Assembly: GCF_034006665.1 (NCBI RefSeq)
Contig: NZ_JAVESI010000001.1
Span: forward strand, 197,388 to 261,387
Reading direction: 5' to 3'
DNA from: Trichloromonas sp034006665
GTDB lineage: Bacteria; Desulfobacterota; Desulfuromonadia; Desulfuromonadales; Trichloromonadaceae
Length of the DNA: 64,000 bases
The notes beneath the pieces are model-generated. The model saw only the letters and a program-made list of their open reading frames with translations. It was not told the DNA's origin and did not search any database. Positions 63,667 to 64,000 of this stretch are shown here, piece by piece (the stretch's first letter is position 1; each line of letters opens with the position of its first letter). Position numbers and translations under genes: made by a program.

Positions 63667-64000
63667 CTATTCACCCGCCAGCGACAGGCCATCGGATTTT
63701 GGTCGCACGTCACCATCCGGCGACATGAAATCCGGCTGCTTGCCTTCGAACAGTAGACGCAAGGCTTCGGCGGCCGTGATGCCGTTTTTGCGGCAGGTCG
63801 ACAGGTAACCACGAACTCGGCAGAAGATCTTGGCCCCTTCCCAAGAGCGGAAGCATCCGGAGATTTTCTGCTGAACCTTGATGCAATCGCGAAAAAAGCT
63901 CACGCGGCTTGAGGCATGAGCCAACCAATTCGGTTGTTGCCGGGCCGAAAGGCCTCGGCAAAATGTCGTAGATATCCCCGCAGCGGTCTTAATGGCTCTT
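63667..64000 (-). mobile_element. IS66-type transposase C-terminal remnant
   Basis: The frame, open to the right window edge, encodes about 111 residues. The last 75 match the C-terminus of IS66-family transposases: VQQKISGCFRSWEGAKIF, VRGYLSTCRKNGITAAEALR and LLFEGKQPDF. The part before FFRD does not look like transposase, so the gene is probably rearranged or decayed. Its end coincides with the broken 5' end of the restriction gene. Confidence 0.65.

Noticed and set aside
63582..63961. Alternative frames across the IS66-type remnant (63582-63812 and 63710-63961)
   Set aside because: Only the frame ending at 63667 gives transposase homology; the others are shadows.

Overview
The window looks like chromosome of a GC-rich deltaproteobacterium of the Desulfuromonadales type (Geobacter/Desulfuromonas relatives). 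The evidence is the sigma-54-centred flagellar layout, several CheX-type proteins in one chemotaxis operon, a haem-binding sensor kinase, and a seven-haem cytochrome c / cytochrome b pair that resembles the CbcBA quinol oxidoreductase. No rRNA, tRNA or CRISPR array was seen.

Layout. (1) 1-27270, minus strand: two flagellar operons. The upstream one runs from a sigma-54-type promoter at 27254-27270 through an exported TPR protein, flgB-flgC-fliE-fliF-fliG-fliH-fliI-fliJ-motE-like-fliK-flgD-a small flagellar-operon protein-flgE, and ends at a terminator at 11084-11114. The second starts at a sigma-54-type promoter at 11008-11024 and carries motA-motB-fliL-fliM-fliN-fliO-fliP-fliQ-fliR-flhB-flhA-flhF-flhG, leaving the window at the left edge. 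(2) 27570-37354, plus strand: a chemotaxis operon, cheA-cheW-cheR-cheB-cheD-HDOD-receiver-cheX-like-cheY-cheX-cheX-(cheX + pseudo-receiver). (3) 37367-44846: a sigma-54 activator with a degraded receiver, a haem-binding histidine kinase, a second sigma-54 response regulator, and a sigma-54-promoted membrane cytochrome operon. (4) 44942-51512: a pstSCAB-phoU operon behind a Pho-box-like repeat. PstC and PstA both carry large extra extracytoplasmic domains. (5) 51612-64000: accessory DNA. It holds a DUF4139 protein whose signal peptide contains a hexanucleotide microsatellite, a lysozyme-like peptidoglycan-binding protein, a giant double-hydrolase/CHAT/TPR protein followed by a TIR protein, a ParE/Phd-type toxin-antitoxin pair, an attC-like palindrome, an ApaLI-like restriction-modification pair with a broken 5' end, and an IS66-type transposase remnant.

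How it fits together. Regions 1 and 2 build and steer a flagellum; the export apparatus, C-ring, stator, hook and FlhF/FlhG placement system are all present. Flagellin, FliA and FlgM are not in the window. Region 3 is probably a redox-responsive circuit: a periplasmic haem kinase signals to a sigma-54 activator, which drives a quinol-oxidising bc cytochrome. Region 5 is the most novel part. The CHAT/hydrolase + TIR gene pair has the architecture of a bacterial conflict (anti-phage, suicide-type) system, and it sits among toxin-antitoxin, restriction-modification and mobile-element remnants. A 119-128 bp interspersed repeat with terminal inverted repeats occurs three times, next to fliI, the DUF4139 gene and the CHAT gene.
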